A DNA stretch of 64,000 nucleotides from Rhynochetos jubatus. Lineage: Eukaryota > Chordata > Aves > Eurypygiformes > Rhynochetidae. The stretch spans positions 39,966,665 through 40,030,664 of the forward strand of contig CM050690.1 in assembly GCA_027574665.1 (NCBI GenBank), read 5' to 3'. Positions 38,935-52,160 of the stretch are shown one piece after another. Below the pieces are notes generated by a model. The model saw only the letters and a list, made by a program, of their open reading frames with translations, searched no databases and had not been told where the DNA came from. Position 1 is the first letter of the stretch; the number at the start of each line of letters is the position of its first letter. The position numbers were made by a program, and so were the translations under genes.

Positions 38935-41900
38935 TAATTTTAAGTAGTGCAAATAAATTGAAAAATTAAACGCTTAGCAACTACCAAGCACCTTTTCCAG
39001 ATTGCAAGTGCATTGGCATTCCAGTGCAGATCAGGAGTTAACTTTTTAAAATAAATCTCACGGTCACCCCCACTTACTCCACTACAATTTAGATTGCAGA
39101 GCAGTCTTATAGCATGTCAGCTGGATTCCTTTTGAATGAAACTGAAGCAGAAATTTCTCTCCAAGGGCTCGTATGATGTGTTCCAACCACTAGCAGGCAC
39201 TCAGCCCACAGGACCAGAGTTACTTATAGTCACACTATAAATAAATCATAGACCTCCACTGGGGGACACTGTGCCCTCTGCACCAATTGTTTTGTTCCAC
39301 AGACCTTTTGCACTGTATGACTTTCCAACATGGACATAGCCTCAGAAGTTATGATCCACTACTGCATCATTCAGTCTGAAAGAAACCAAGAGGAGGAGCA
39401 CAACCATGCACCCGTCAAAGATCTGGCACACATTTTAAACTGGAACAGCTCCCAGAGGAGGTAAATTGTAAGGAGACAAAATGGCTCAGATGAATTATTG
39501 CGAGGTCTTTGCAATGGCTGTCATCTGTCTCCTGCTATGTGTTGTTTTCCTCTCAATCTTATGTTTCATAATCATACTGTAATAAGAAAGCATTAGCTTT
39601 TACCCTTAAAAGAACTGAAAATTTAAACCCTGAGTCAAGACAATTCAGAAAAGAAGAAAAAGGAGACAGCATTATTAATTTTTAAAACACCTTGATTCTG
39701 TAATGTTTGTGATCATATGCTGCAAAAACACTTGATTAAAAAGAAAAAAGGAAAAAAAAAACCTGTTAAAATGACCTCTGAACACTTAAAATAAAATAAA
39801 TAAGCAAAATACCCCAAATCAGCAGAATTTAGTATGCAGAATGTTTTCTTGCTGCTGAGTAAAGGCGTATAGCACATACATTAGTAAATGTCTCCTACCC
39901 ACATCCAGGTCACCTCTATTGTTCATTTGCAACAAGTCTCAGCAGCAGACAAAATCCTGGGAAAATTTTCGGAAGTCTTGGTTATTATGCATTGCTTGCC
40001 TGCAAGACCTATTGTAAGAACACTTTCTGCTTTCGTGAACTGATTTATCTACATTTTAAATATTATGTGTAAGAGTTAAGGGCCATGCTATGCTGTCTTA
40101 TAATTCAGAGCAGTTGTTAGTGACAGCACCTTGCTGAAGAATAAGCAAGGTATCAGAACAAATGCCAACCTTTCCAGCCTGCAAACCAAACTCATTATTT
40201 CAGTAGAGCCAAGGAAGCACAGTCATAGCCACAAGGAATTAATTGCTTAAGTCCCAGCTCCTTGCTGACACTGAGATAGTGCAGAGGCAACTAGGCCCAC
40301 AAACCCTGCCAGAAATTCCTCAGATGTCAAAGGATGGCACAAAAAAAGAGGCAAATGTTGCTTTTTCCTCCCTCCTGGTCACTTGGCATCAGAGACATTG
40401 GAAAAGAAATGTTTGCAGGAGAGCGCACTACAGAGCTTTCCTCTGTTGGCACAAGCTGGGGAGGGTTGTGGCTGGAAAAAAGTTCCTATTAAGTATGCTT
40501 TAATGTACCACACACACACCCCTTTTCTTTTCCTCCCATTTATCCCTGGGTTTTTTTGTCAGGGAGGTAGGTTTATCCATGACAGGATAGGACTAAGTTC
40601 CTATATCCTTCCCTCAAGGCCTCCCTGTAGCTTAGCATAGGGTGGCCTGAAAGAGCTATTATACAGAAGGTAACTTCCAAAGCAAGACCATGCAAGCAAA
40701 ACTAGGGCAACAACACGTCAAAGCATTCTCATCTCTCACCTGGAAATACTAAGGAGCAAGTTGGCATTAGCTCATCCATGCTTTTTCACGCTGCTAAATT
40801 TCTACACGGCACATCTTAAATCTGTAACCACAAACCCAGTCACTCTCGAGGGCAACAGTGGAGAATTCAAATCAGAAAATGGACACCCCACCAATGCTGA
40901 CTTCTGACGGTGATACTTCTGACACTGTGCTGTCCTACCATTACCACTCGCATGATGTTGCATTACAGAATAGGAAAAACAATAAAAGAGTCACAATCTT
41001 CCTCACATGCTCCTCTGCTAAGCCCTCAGCATAATACTAGTAAAATTCCTAAAACACAGCATGCAAAGTCAACATCTGGTCCCATACTTCCGTCTTGCTG
41101 GCTCTCTGCTACCTGCTTATTCACATGCTCTCAAAACCCCTGAGATTCCAGCAGGTTTCGCCTCTGGCTCAGCCATCCACAGGGTTGTAACCCATATTCC
41201 TGATCTGGTCCTCACTCTTTAACAAAAAACTCATTTCATATGCATGGCTTTTCCCCTAGCTGCTTTATTTATCTTCCCAAATTTAATTTTATTACAAGAA
41301 AATGAATATAGCATTTGAAGGAAATACAATTCTCTGTAATAGTATTTTATAAAGGTCTGAAAGAAATACCAGGAGGAAATCAGGGGGAAAAAAAAAAAGT
41401 CTACAGCAGTGAATCTGTTCTTGTAGATGAAGCAGTTTCCCTGGACACAAGTGTAGTTAATCTGCAAACACAAATGAGAAAAATATGGAACTAGTCTTTT
41501 TTTATTGAAGCTTCATTAAATTTTCAAATCTCTCTTGCTCCAATGTGCTGTGAAAGAAGAGAGAGGAAGAAGTCCTTTGCAGAATGCAAGTGAACAAGAT
41601 AGAACAGCACCATGTCTGCTTATCTCTAGAGAACCTTCCAAATCTGCTCGGGAAGACTGCCTGCTTTTTATAGAAGTTGCTAGAAATCCCATATAGCTGA
41701 TTTTCATGTATGATTTGAGAAGTGGTCTTGTTCTCAAGATAAGAGGAGTAAATCAGCAATTACCCTACCAGAGCCAAAGTTACAGACCAAAATGAGAGTA
41801 AGGCCAGCCCTCAGACATCACTGAATTTTCTCCTATAGCTCGGCAGGTATTTTCAAATTTAAGTCCATCTACATTCCAATTTGTTCTATCTCAGGAATTT

Positions 41901-44900
41901 ATTTTGTTACTAAAGTGGATTCTGCAGTGGTACCAGTAGGCCCCAGTCAGAAACTCAGCCTAAGCAGGCTTGGCCAGTACATCAGGGATGTGCCTCAAGA
42001 ACACAACCGCCAAAACCCCAGGCCTGGAGCGGAGGATTTCTAGACCTTAAAATCCACACATGCCCATGTGTCCAGAGATTAACAGTGATACGGGAAAGTA
42101 GGACAGATAATTTAGCCACGTACACTAATCACTGAGCAGTACAGAACAGAAGGTTAGCTCCTTTTTTAAAGATATACTGAAACCCTTAGTCTGCACCAAT
42201 GCTTTCACGTGTCAAATGAACAGTCTTCCCCCTATATCAGGCTTATGGAGAAGCAAGGCAAAGCTGGACAATCCTGCTTTTAACCATGAAAAGCCATACA
42301 TCTGTAGAGCTAGTAAATCTGTTACTGCATTTTGCAACTTAGCTGGTACTTTCAGACACTGACAGGACCTCAGGACCCAGCGCAGACTTCGCAGAGCTGC
42401 CGAGAGCCCCAGGAATACGCTAACACAAAGCCCAGCTTCTGCCCAGGGACACTTCTGAACTTCATCGAACTGTTTGAATGAGCCAACAGTTTGAAACAAG
42501 CCCTTTGCTGATCAAAACCTCAGCAGAACCTTTGGCAGTCAGCGCTGGGGAAACCTTTCACGTGCAAAACAAAGACTCCACCGGCTTGCTCAGGACAGCA
42601 AACTCTCCTCAGGGGAAGGAACAAGCACCTCAGTCATGGGGAGATTATTGTACAGTGGCTGTCCAGCACTGTTTGTTAAAACACTATCCCCCAAATAAGA
42701 GCAGCGCAGGAATGTTTCCTTTTTCTTATTCTTTCTCCCTGTGAGACAGGAAATCTGCAACAGATGGGATCATCGTCTTAGAAACAATGTTGGCTTTTCC
42801 CCCCCTTAGTCACATTTGATCCCATGTATACTGGCAAACACCATCAAATCCATGCTGACCTCTTTAACCCACTGGTGTTATTTAGAGCGTACGTGTTTTG
42901 GGAACACCCGTCTTCTTTTCTCCTCAGCTGGAACAATACACAGCGTCACAGTGTCCAGACCTGGAACTGAGGATCCTGGATACAGGAGGCTACTGGCTTC
43001 ATTCACCAACACCTGCCGTTTCCTCTGCCTCTAGTCAGAGTTGCCCATACATACCAGGGCACAGATTTTGCCTCTGCTCAGTTTCCAAGGATCCCTGCAG
43101 AGGACCTCCCCACTCTCTCATCCTCATTCATCTTCCTTTTAGGTATCTACTCACATGCAACTTTACATGGATGTACATCTTTAAATAAAAACCAGAATAC
43201 TCTCCAGAAAGCATGAAAAGCTCTACACCCTATTTCAAGCATCACAGGTTTTTTAGCCATCAAAATGCAGCCCTTCCGAAACGTGCCAATCCAGACCTTT
43301 CAAGGGTGATGTGACATCTGTGAAAATCACTCTGACTTTTATTTTGACTTACAACACAGCAAAACAAAGAAAAGAAGCTATGTATCCTTTGGTAGGAGTT
43401 ATTGGTGGCTCTTACTTTAGTATAAGAAACCCATTCCCACCATGGAAAACTTCTGCGGCCATGTGCCCTTTTTGTAGTAGTTTACACAGGTTAAACAAAC
43501 TGGACAAACCTGAGAGGAAAATACATTTTTCTCCATAAAAAAGTTAAATATCTACATTATTTACCTCAGCTTGCCTCTGCTTTCAGCAACTAAGTCTTCC
43601 TTTCCTCTATAAATACACATTTTACATGTCTTAAGACAGGATGGGTGCACAGCATATTAAGCCTACTGTTGACAAAAGCCAAATCCACTTCTGACAGTGG
43701 TGGATTTTCCTCATATATAGCAAGATGTTTTCAGCACTTGTGTAGAAAAGGAAGGACATATTCCCACCAGCCTCAGAGCAACATGGTCATATTAAAAATA
43801 AATACATAAATTTTGGACCATAAATAAATAATAGGGGTACCACAAGATCTAGCCATCCTTCCTGAGAAGCAGCCTTCCATTTGTCAATGCTAGTGGATGG
43901 TTCCTTGGATGACGGAGTCTAATCAGTAAACCATGTACATGCATGGTTATTCTGCATGTCAAGGCACATTTCTACATTCAAACATTTTGGTTCCCAAAAA
44001 TATCTGCATATTGTTGGACCATCTTCATGTCTCAGCTCTATTTCAGAAGTTATTTCCTTTCATAACAGTAGAAGGTAAAATCAAATTCCATCCATTCCTG
44101 GCCAACACAAGAAATGGGATGAAGCAACCAACAGAAATCTCAACTAGAACCTACACCTAAGTACTGAAACCTGCTTTCACTTCAACTGCAGCAAGACCCA
44201 TGTTTAACTAACCTTGTTTTGATGCCAAAGATGGCATTCCTAGAAAAACACAAATTCAGATGGTGAATTAGTTGAGAGAAATATGCTAACTGGTCACCTC
44301 TAATGCCTTGGCCAGTTCCATTCAAACACTCTCATGCCAGTGGAAGCATGGGGCTTAGCCTGCTGTCCTCAGACCACTTTCCAAACCAAATCAATTCAGT
44401 TGAAAACCTGTTCTTCTACTGGCACAAAGAAATCCATCCATTGAGAGTAATACTTATAAAACTGCAGCACTTCAAATTCAGCCCTTAGATTATGATGCCA
44501 TAACTTTGCAAGACAGACAAGCTCTATGTGACTCATCTGGAAAGATGAACACTATTTTTGACATTTATACTTTATGAATTATTAACTGGTTTGCTGCATC
44601 TAGATTGATTTCGCATGAAAATGAGTTTTTGGCACACGGCTTGAAGGCTGAAAATTGTACACGCTGGAAAATAACTCAGAAAAAATAATTAATTGGCTAG
44701 TGCTGCTTAAAAGAGCAAGCCCTGTTTAGTCTACTGAAAGTCAGAAAAGATGAAATAAAGACTAATTTCAGGAGAACTTTATTTCGGGGAGGCTGGGGGG
44801 GAACCCTTCCTCTCTTTCAGAACATGTTCTGTTACCAGTCGATTTGGTTGTGGTGGCACTCTCCCACAGAGTAGAAGAACAGAAGCAATGTCCAGTGATC

Positions 44901-47900
44901 AAGGATACTTCAGCATGGAAAAGAAATTGTGTCCTCTGTGTTGCTGCACAACACTAAGCAAATTTTTTAACACAAAGGTAAAAATCAAGCACTATTTCAT
45001 AATGTTTAGATAAATTGTTTTCATATTTAAAGACCTTTTGCAGTCAGTAAGAACTGGAATTCAGGCAATCAAAAAATAACAATTGATAAATAACCCTAAA
45101 ACACAAATGATGAAAAAAAATCAAACTGAAATCCAGAAAAAGATGAAGAAGGCAGAGGAGGATGTAAACATTTTAACAGAGTAAAGTGCTTCTCTGCCAT
45201 CAGAGTAGGAGAAAAAAGGGGGGCAAAGCCAACATTTTTCTCTATTTTAGTACTTACGCTTAAAAAGGATTCAGTAGAGTGTCCCCATCTGACAGAGAGA
45301 GACGTGACCAAAACACAGCCCAACAGAAATTACAGCAGTACGATACCGGCTGTTTTGCTGACGGTGAACTGAGCTAGTGGCACCCATGTATTCTGAATGG
45401 GATGTGGATTTGCTTCACCAGCCCTCCCTTGGCTCGCTGACATCACACCGAGCCACCTTGACAGGCTGCCACTAGCAAGGTTACACTGCTCAGCAGCATC
45501 TTTGCTGGGATTAAGTAATACCTCTTCTTTGGTGGCAGAATGGTGATGAGGAAAGAAGGTGAGAGCAAACTGCTACCTCTTGATGTGATCCATGTGATGC
45601 TGCAACAGCTACTTCAGTCCAACTCCAGACTACACAATAGGAATTTTTTTTCAAACACAATTTAGTTATATAGATACAGCCTCCACCATGGTCACAGGAG
45701 CATCATCAGTATTACATCAATTACAGTTACATCTCCATGAATCGTTCTGTCCAGGTCTACCACCGTGGTTTCCATCCACAGACAAATTGAAATTATGCTG
45801 AACCTCAAATGACCACTTTTTTTTTTTTTGTTTTCCTCCCATGCAGAGCTATAGAGCCTCCAAAAAGGGAAAGTTTGTGGGGGGAAAAAAAAGATGTTAG
45901 CACAGTAAATGTGGATTTCCATTTTTTTATCCACTTCAGGAAAAATTTAAAAAGAAGAAAGTTATTTTAATTTCTATCACTTCTATGACAGGTTGGACGG
46001 ATTCCTATGACATGGGCTATAGCATCAGGTTTAAAAAAAGCTACTATATTGTCTCTAGGATTAAGTGCAGGATTAGATAAGCACTGAAGGCTACGTAATT
46101 CTTCTGTGGCAAAGATCATCACAGTAATACCATGCTGTAGCTCGGTTTCCCTCCACCTGCATACCTTCATATATTCAAGTGAGGATCAGCACCAGCACTG
46201 TCTGTCAGGGACCACTAAGTGAGAAGAAAATGAGGACCAGAGTCACAGAATTTTCCAGAAAGCAGAACAAAGGAAGACGTTTTAGTTCCAAAGAGAAAAA
46301 GTTGTGGGAAGGATGCCTTGGCTGCCCCTGGGGGTACCACAGACTTTCACTGAGAAGGCAGACATTGGCCTGCCTCATCAGGGCACTTTCCACCGAATGC
46401 TGGCCATTCACAGTCCTTCTGCAGATGTGTGGCAACAGCTCCTGGTGGCCTGCATGGCAGATTTTCAACTCCTTCCTCCCTGCTGAGCTTTGAAGTGTCA
46501 AAGACTTCACCGGCACACTACTATGTCATGACAGTCAGTGTTCAAGCTCCTCGACCCTCCATCCTCCACAACAGATGTGTAAGACCACCCCAGCATCATA
46601 AATTTACAGAATTTTCTGCACAGTAACCTCTGCAAAATCTGCTTTGGTTAAACCTGTTTACGCTGCTTCAGCACTTTTGTATGTTAATCACGAGGGTACA
46701 TTTAAATCTTAAAAGACAATACTTTGCATGAACATCAAAAGCAGCCAGTTCTTCCTTGCTGTGTAATATTTCCAGAGAAGATGGAAGTCAAGGTATAAAA
46801 CACAGGCTGCATTTTGAGCATAGCATCCCCAGATAATCTTTGTCTCCACAGATCACTGGGAGAAAAACTGCAGATGGGTGTCAGTGCTCCAGCGTTATAC
46901 GTTCATAAATACATACATACATAAAAATGGAAACTGCATCAGGTGGACAGATACTGCAGTGACAGATGCTTGAGAAATCCTGCACAAAAAACAAGCCATT
47001 ATGTTTTTTGTACACAAAGCAGCAGTTTTTTCCAATTAGATTTATAAAGAGGGTTAGAAACTGCAGCAGACTGTTTAAGCCATCAACAACTCAGAAGGGT
47101 TACACGGTATCCAACTAAAGGGCAATTTAGATTAAGGTCAATTTTTCACCCGTTCAATTATGTAATGTCGACAAAAGGACACATGGGAATGATGCCAAAT
47201 GTGAATACTATATCTGGCAATCAAGCTAGAGTGCACAAACAGAAGGAATTTCCCTACCTGCTGTGGAAATAATCCCCTTCATAGCTAAGTAAATATTTTT
47301 TTCTAAAAATAGTATCAGATCAAAAATTTGCTCCCTTTCCTTGATCTCAAAATGTACCACTCTGCACCGAGAGAAACCAAGTGACTGCCGGTGGTACGTG
47401 GCCCTTGAAGAGGTTTCTAACAGCTGGTCTCGGCACCATCCTCAGAGCCACATCACCTTGCAAATGCCTCTTTTCCCTCTTTCCTCCACCTTCTCACAAG
47501 CTTCCACACCACAGGAGGAGGGAGCTCTTGGCGCAGCAGCCACACTAGGAAAAATAGAGCATTGTCCAACTTCCTTGGGCAGCTCACACACATACCTTTA
47601 CGTATGTAAACGTATGGGAACTGATCATAATTTGGGGGGTAAGGCTGAGAGGAAACGTGGAAGGAGATAAGCAGACCAAGTGTGAGCCCAGCTTCAATGA
47701 CAGCTGGAAGAGAGAGGTGAGGTTCTTCCGCTAGAAAACCCTAGGTGGCAAGCACGCAGAGGTCCCACTCAGCACTGTGGGACAGTCAGGAACATATTAG
47801 GAATACGGGCTTCCGTGGGAATTTAGGAAAATAATGATATCAACACATCAGTTATCAGTATGAAAAGAACATTAACAAGTGGTTACTTGCAGTTTGAGGA

Positions 47901-50766
47901 CTTAGTAAATGTAGAAATCATGTTGTGTATAAAGGAGGATTGCTTTACCCATTCCAATGAAAAATATTTCACACATTTCTGACCAAGGAATTTAAAAACA
48001 TTCAACTAGATGAACGACAATATAAAAATCATTTGACAAGGAGATTAATTTCCACCGTACTCATATTCCAACTGATTTCAATGGAACTGCTCACAAGTTT
48101 AGGGTGATGTACACATTCAGAAGGTTTTCTGGAACCATGATAACAAGCAGACACTCTTCCAGGACACTTTTAAAACAGATTATCAATGTTTTCTAACTCT
48201 GCCCCCAGTCTAATGTGGTCTTTCTTTTGCATATGAACCTATGTAAACAGATCTGAATCAATGCAGAATCCCTATGAAGACCACAGGATTTTGTGTCACG
48301 TGGGTAGGAGTATAGCAAGGCAGGATTCTTGTTTGCTTATTATTAAACATTAAGGTTAATCTCTTACTCTGCACTCCACAGGCTGCCTTGGGTAAAGGGG
48401 GAAGCATGGTACTTTCCACCTAAAAGTCAAGGCATCTGACAAGCTACTGACAACTATGAGTGCAGTCGAAGTCGTTTCTTCAGCTGTTTCTTCCAGTAAT
48501 AAACCTGTTTCTCTGAAAAACTGTATCATGTGATGACTTCCGTCTCCGTGTTAAGATAAATCATGTAGCATCATAAAAACAGAATACAGTTGTAGAAAAT
48601 AAACCATTATTACGGGACTTTTGGTTCAAATCACCACATTCAGACTCTTATTTAAATGTCAGTCACATTCATTTAGTGCTTCCCAGGGGAACCTCGGATG
48701 TGGCCATTCCCAGCATTTTTGTCCCTTTCTTTCCCTATGAAATGTTTTCTGAAAGCTTAGTTTTGACTGTGCCTCACAACAGCCATATTATGCAATGAAT
48801 GCAGTCATGTGGAAACGAAGCTCATGCTATTTTAGAACAACTCTGTTCAAATGCCCCTCACCATCAAATCTCGATCACACAAAATGATTCTGGTGGGTTT
48901 AGGACTGTACACAGTTCTGCAGGAAGCAATAGCCTCTCGGTCACACTCACACAGCCCTAATAGCAGAGGAGTTTGCCTGCCTAAATGAAAAGGGACCACT
49001 TAGTTGCCCATTTCTGGAAAAACACTCTTTGGAGAAATCTTCTTAGCTCCAGGACGTCTGACAGACTTGCAGCAGCAAACTGCTGCTGTTAATAAGAGTT
49101 AACATTCGAATGGGTTATTTCACCTTCTTAGGTGCTCTGTGGGTAACAGCAGTAAATTAATAACATAACCTGCTCCATACATTTCAGTCTTGTAATTCTG
49201 CATGAATGTCACGACTCCCAGACTCCCCTCCCTCCTTTTACAAATTCAGGACTATTTCTTCTAAACCTTATGATGCTGCACAGAGGTAAAATCATTAAAG
49301 TTTTTCTGAAAGACAAAAGGGTGAACACTACATTCATTTCAGAAGGGGCAAAGTTTCCTCTTGCTTTTCAATCACTCACTGCTGTTGGCAGTTGGTGCAC
49401 GGAATTTGACAGGCATTTAGTTCTTCAGCATAGCTTCTAGTGAAAAACAGAACAGCAGCATTTCAGGTGGGTTAGTTCGACATTTTACAAGTCAAAAAAT
49501 GATGAATGAAAACAAAATGCTTAGTTTGTATAAACCAAGCAAGACATGGAAGTCACATAAATTTAAGTTGTGCTGTGGAAAGCAGACGACTTCTGGATGA
49601 AAGAAAAACTTCTTTGTAACAGTTATATTGTGCCACACATCTTTATACTTCTAACGGTAACCGTATTTTGTTAGGACTCTATTATGACAACTCAAGTTCT
49701 TATGTCAACAGAAACCAAAGGAATAATTCAGAATTTTTAAAAATCCCATCAGGGAAGCTTAATTCACACTGGCAATGTTAATACATATTTCACCTGAGGA
49801 TTAATCCCTGGTCAAAAGGATTACTCCCTAGGGTAAGGTCAGCACAACTAAGTCCTGGATTTCTCACTCTTACTGAAAACAAGCCAATAAACAGATAAGT
49901 CTTGCAATCTACTTGTGAGTCATTCACGAAAGTGTCTTTGTGGCCTGTAAGCAAACAATCTGCAGAAGTCAAGACCGGGCCCAAAAATCCCTGGGTCATC
50001 TAATGTCAGACTGCTAAATCTGGCACCAGAAACTTAATATTTTGGTACTAGCCAGCTAACACTCTTTCTTCCTTCTGAATGACAGTAGTGCTGACAATCG
50101 GTGTGAGTGTCCTCTGAAGGACAGAAGAGCATGCACAGACCTTTCACGCCACGCTCCCTCCACAAAAGATGTTCACCTCTGCTGCTGTGGAGCAATATTC
50201 ATTAATTTACAATAATGGAGAACTGAGACTTCTATTATTAAAAAGTGAACTTCGGCTTGCCTGCTTCTTAAATGTGGATGACACACAGAGTGTATTCTTA
50301 CTTTCGGCACCAGAACTCAGTGCAGCAGTGATGATCCCTGGGCTTCTGACAGCACTGTAGGTTGCACGGGGAGAAAATAAAGTACCAGCAGCAGACGGGT
50401 GCTGCAGGATGGGCTCAGGAACCCTTAACTGCTCCTTACCGCATCCATCATGAGTACGGCGAGTTTCTGTGAAGACGATTTTACCAGTGATGCAGCACAA
50501 TGTTGCATGAAAGGTAAGACACAATGTCACCCGATGCTCGCATGGGCCCACGTATCCCTGATGTATCCCATTGCATTCAGAGCCATACCGGGTATCGGAG
50601 TAATTGCAAGGCATCGAGAGTCAGCATCTGGACAAATTCTTGTATTAGGGACCATTCTTTCAGGAACACTTCCCCACAGTGCAACGAGATGAGATGGGCA
50701 AGGAAGGGAAAAACGCAGGTGCTGGAAAGCATAGCGTCTGCTGTACCTGGCATGCCTGCACCTACA

Positions 50767-50798
50767 GACCGCTGGCAGTGACCGCTGGCAGTGACCGC
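50767..50798. repeat. 13-bp tandem repeat, about 2.5 copies
   Basis: The unit GACCGCTGGCAGT occurs at 50767-50779 and 50780-50792, followed by a partial copy GACCGC to 50798. It lies in intron 1 about 0.8 kb downstream of SH3GL2 exon 1, next to the CpG island. Confidence 0.85.
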
Positions 50799-51579
50799 AG
50801 CTGTTACTGAGCGTGCCTGCATCGACGGTCAGTCAGAAAAAACGGGGGATTTTGCATTTAGTTGTAACATTAAAAAAAAAATGGCACATTACCCTGGTCT
50901 TGGTCTCACACCTCTAAATCCAAAGAAATTCCCCTGACTTCTATGAGACCATTTCAGACCCATCCCCGAAGCGCGCTGAGTCAGAACCTGATCCAGAAAC
51001 TGTACCCTTACGGGCTGTAACGCAGACATTCTGTATTATGAAACAACTCGAAGCCTGGTGAAACATCCACCCCGACCTCCCTGCAGCATCACACCATGCC
51101 CAGAGCAACAGGGACAAAATGATGCAGATTCAGCTGTGCCCTGGGGCCGGAGAACAACAACAAGGTCGTGTTTATTGCTTATTGACAGAGGCCAGCCTAA
51201 GCAAACGTCGGTGAAAACACGGTGCACGACCCTCGGTAAAGAACGTCCGAGGCCCACGGCGGGCATCAGCCCCAGCGGCCACCCACCCCCCCCCGTGGGC
51301 GGCCCCTGCCCGCCTGCCGCGGAGCGGCCCGAGCGGGGGAGGTGCGGGGCCGGGGGGGAAGATCCGGCCGGACAGCAACCCCCTGGCTCTACCCACGCGT
51401 GCACGGCGCAACGCGGGCACTCCCACAACCCCCGGACGCCCCGTGCAGACCCACGCGCGCCCGGCGCCGCGCAGCCGAGCTCGCACCGTCCGGCACCCCA
51501 AGCGCTCGGCCGGGCACCGCGCACCCACGCGTGAGCCCCACGCACACCCCTCGCTGCGCGGGGTGGGGGAGGCTGGTAC

Positions 51580-51624
51580 CTGGGTCGCTTTGTGAAATTG
51601 CTTCTTGAGCCCGGCCACCGACAT
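51580..51624 (-). CDS. SH3GL2: SH3GL2 (endophilin A1), coding exon 1 (partial gene)
   Basis: Read on the minus strand, an ATG at 51624-51622 opens MSVAGLKKQFHKATQ. After 15 full codons it meets a splice donor, CAG|GTACC, with the GT at 51579-51578. These 15 residues are the conserved N-terminus of the endophilin A family: the amphipathic helix H0 that precedes the BAR domain and inserts into membranes. Residues H11 and T14 fit SH3GL2; from family knowledge SH3GL3 has S at position 14 and SH3GL1 has Y11 and S14. The start has a G at -3. The intron is phase 0. Endophilin A1 bends membranes and recruits dynamin and synaptojanin during synaptic vesicle endocytosis. The remaining BAR and SH3 exons must lie beyond the left edge of the window. 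The exon sits in a CpG island with a CRE about 120 bp upstream, which fits a promoter-proximal first exon. Confidence 0.93.
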
Positions 51625-51714
51625 GGCGAGGGGGGGCGCGCTGCAGCCGAGCCGGGCCGAGGGGAGCCGGGAGGACGATGCTCGCGTTGCCCGCACCCGG
51701 CGGAGGCTGCCAGA

Positions 51715-51729
51715 CGGCGGCGGCGGCGG
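51715..51729. repeat. (CGG)5 trinucleotide run, probable SH3GL2 5' UTR or core promoter
   Basis: Five uninterrupted CGG units on the plus strand (CCG on the SH3GL2 strand) start about 90 bp upstream of the ATG. The run falls in the likely 5' leader. Confidence 0.75.
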
Positions 51730-51742
51730 TGTGGGGGCGCCG

Positions 51743-51750
51743 TGACGTCA
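51743..51750. promoter_or_regulatory. Full CRE palindrome (TGACGTCA) in SH3GL2 promoter
   Basis: A perfect 8-bp TGACGTCA lies about 120 bp upstream of the SH3GL2 start codon, in the context GCCGTGACGTCACGGC, which extends the symmetry. This is the consensus site for CREB/ATF factors. Its place in a CpG-island core promoter makes a functional site plausible for a neuronal, activity-linked gene. Binding is inferred. Confidence 0.6.
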
Positions 51751-52160
51751 CGGCGGGACGCACCGCCCCACAGCGGGAGCGCGGGGCCGCCCCCGCCGCC
51801 CCCCCCCCGCAACCTTCCCGAGACCTCGGCCGCCCCGGCGGCCCCCCGCCGAAGGGTCTCTCCATCACCTGGGTGCGGGGTCCCCCCTCCCCGGGGTGGC
51901 CGTCCCCGCTCTCCCGCCCCGGGCCGACGGGCACCGGGTTCCTCGGTGTCCCCTGCCCCGCGCGGACCCCGGCCTCGCTTCAGCAGCATCCGCGGCGAGG
52001 AGGGGAGTGCCTGTCCCCGCAGGACATCGTCCGCGGAGATGAGCGTGAAGGGAAGAAGCTGGTGGAGCAGGAACGAGGAAAAGAGAGGACCACGGTAGCA
52101 GGGGGAAGGTCAACGTGGTCCAGGTACCGGCAGAAACGTTTGTGGCCGTACCGGCTGCTT

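Larger units (their letters stand above)
36761..51209. other. Intronic sequence without recognisable genes
   Basis: About 14 kb of mostly unique AT-rich sequence with no CR1 or LTR that I could recognise, a clear contrast to the 21-37 kb part. It contains a 10-bp hairpin at 38910-38934, short (CA)n and (CATA)n runs near 40,512 and 46,907, and a 13-bp tandem repeat at 50767-50798. Open frames up to about 135 codons show no family. Confidence 0.6.
1..51579 (-). other. SH3GL2: SH3GL2 intron 1 (5' part, continues past left edge)
   Basis: Everything left of the exon 1 donor is transcribed on the minus strand as intron 1 if the gene keeps its known structure. No reading frame resembling endophilin exon 2 was seen in the window, so at least 51.5 kb of intron is present. 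A very long first intron is typical of SH3GL2. The interval contains five CR1 regions and two solo LTRs, listed separately. No other convincing exon was found inside it. The extent is inferred from the donor site alone. Confidence 0.8.
51210..52160. promoter_or_regulatory. CpG island, SH3GL2 promoter and 5' UTR region
   Basis: CpG dinucleotides and GC content rise sharply here against AT-rich flanks on both sides. The island covers SH3GL2 exon 1 and several hundred bases upstream on the minus strand. It holds GC-box-like GGGCGG motifs (for example near 51297), a perfect CRE palindrome and a CGG run. No TATA box stands out upstream of the ATG, so a TATA-less promoter with dispersed starts is likely. 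The transcription start itself cannot be placed from sequence. Long open frames on both strands here come from the GC-rich composition. Confidence 0.85.

Noticed and set aside
51580..51624. Exon 1 belonging to SH3GL1 or SH3GL3 instead of SH3GL2
   Set aside because: H11 and T14 fit SH3GL2. From family knowledge the paralogues have Y11/S14 (SH3GL1) or S14 (SH3GL3).
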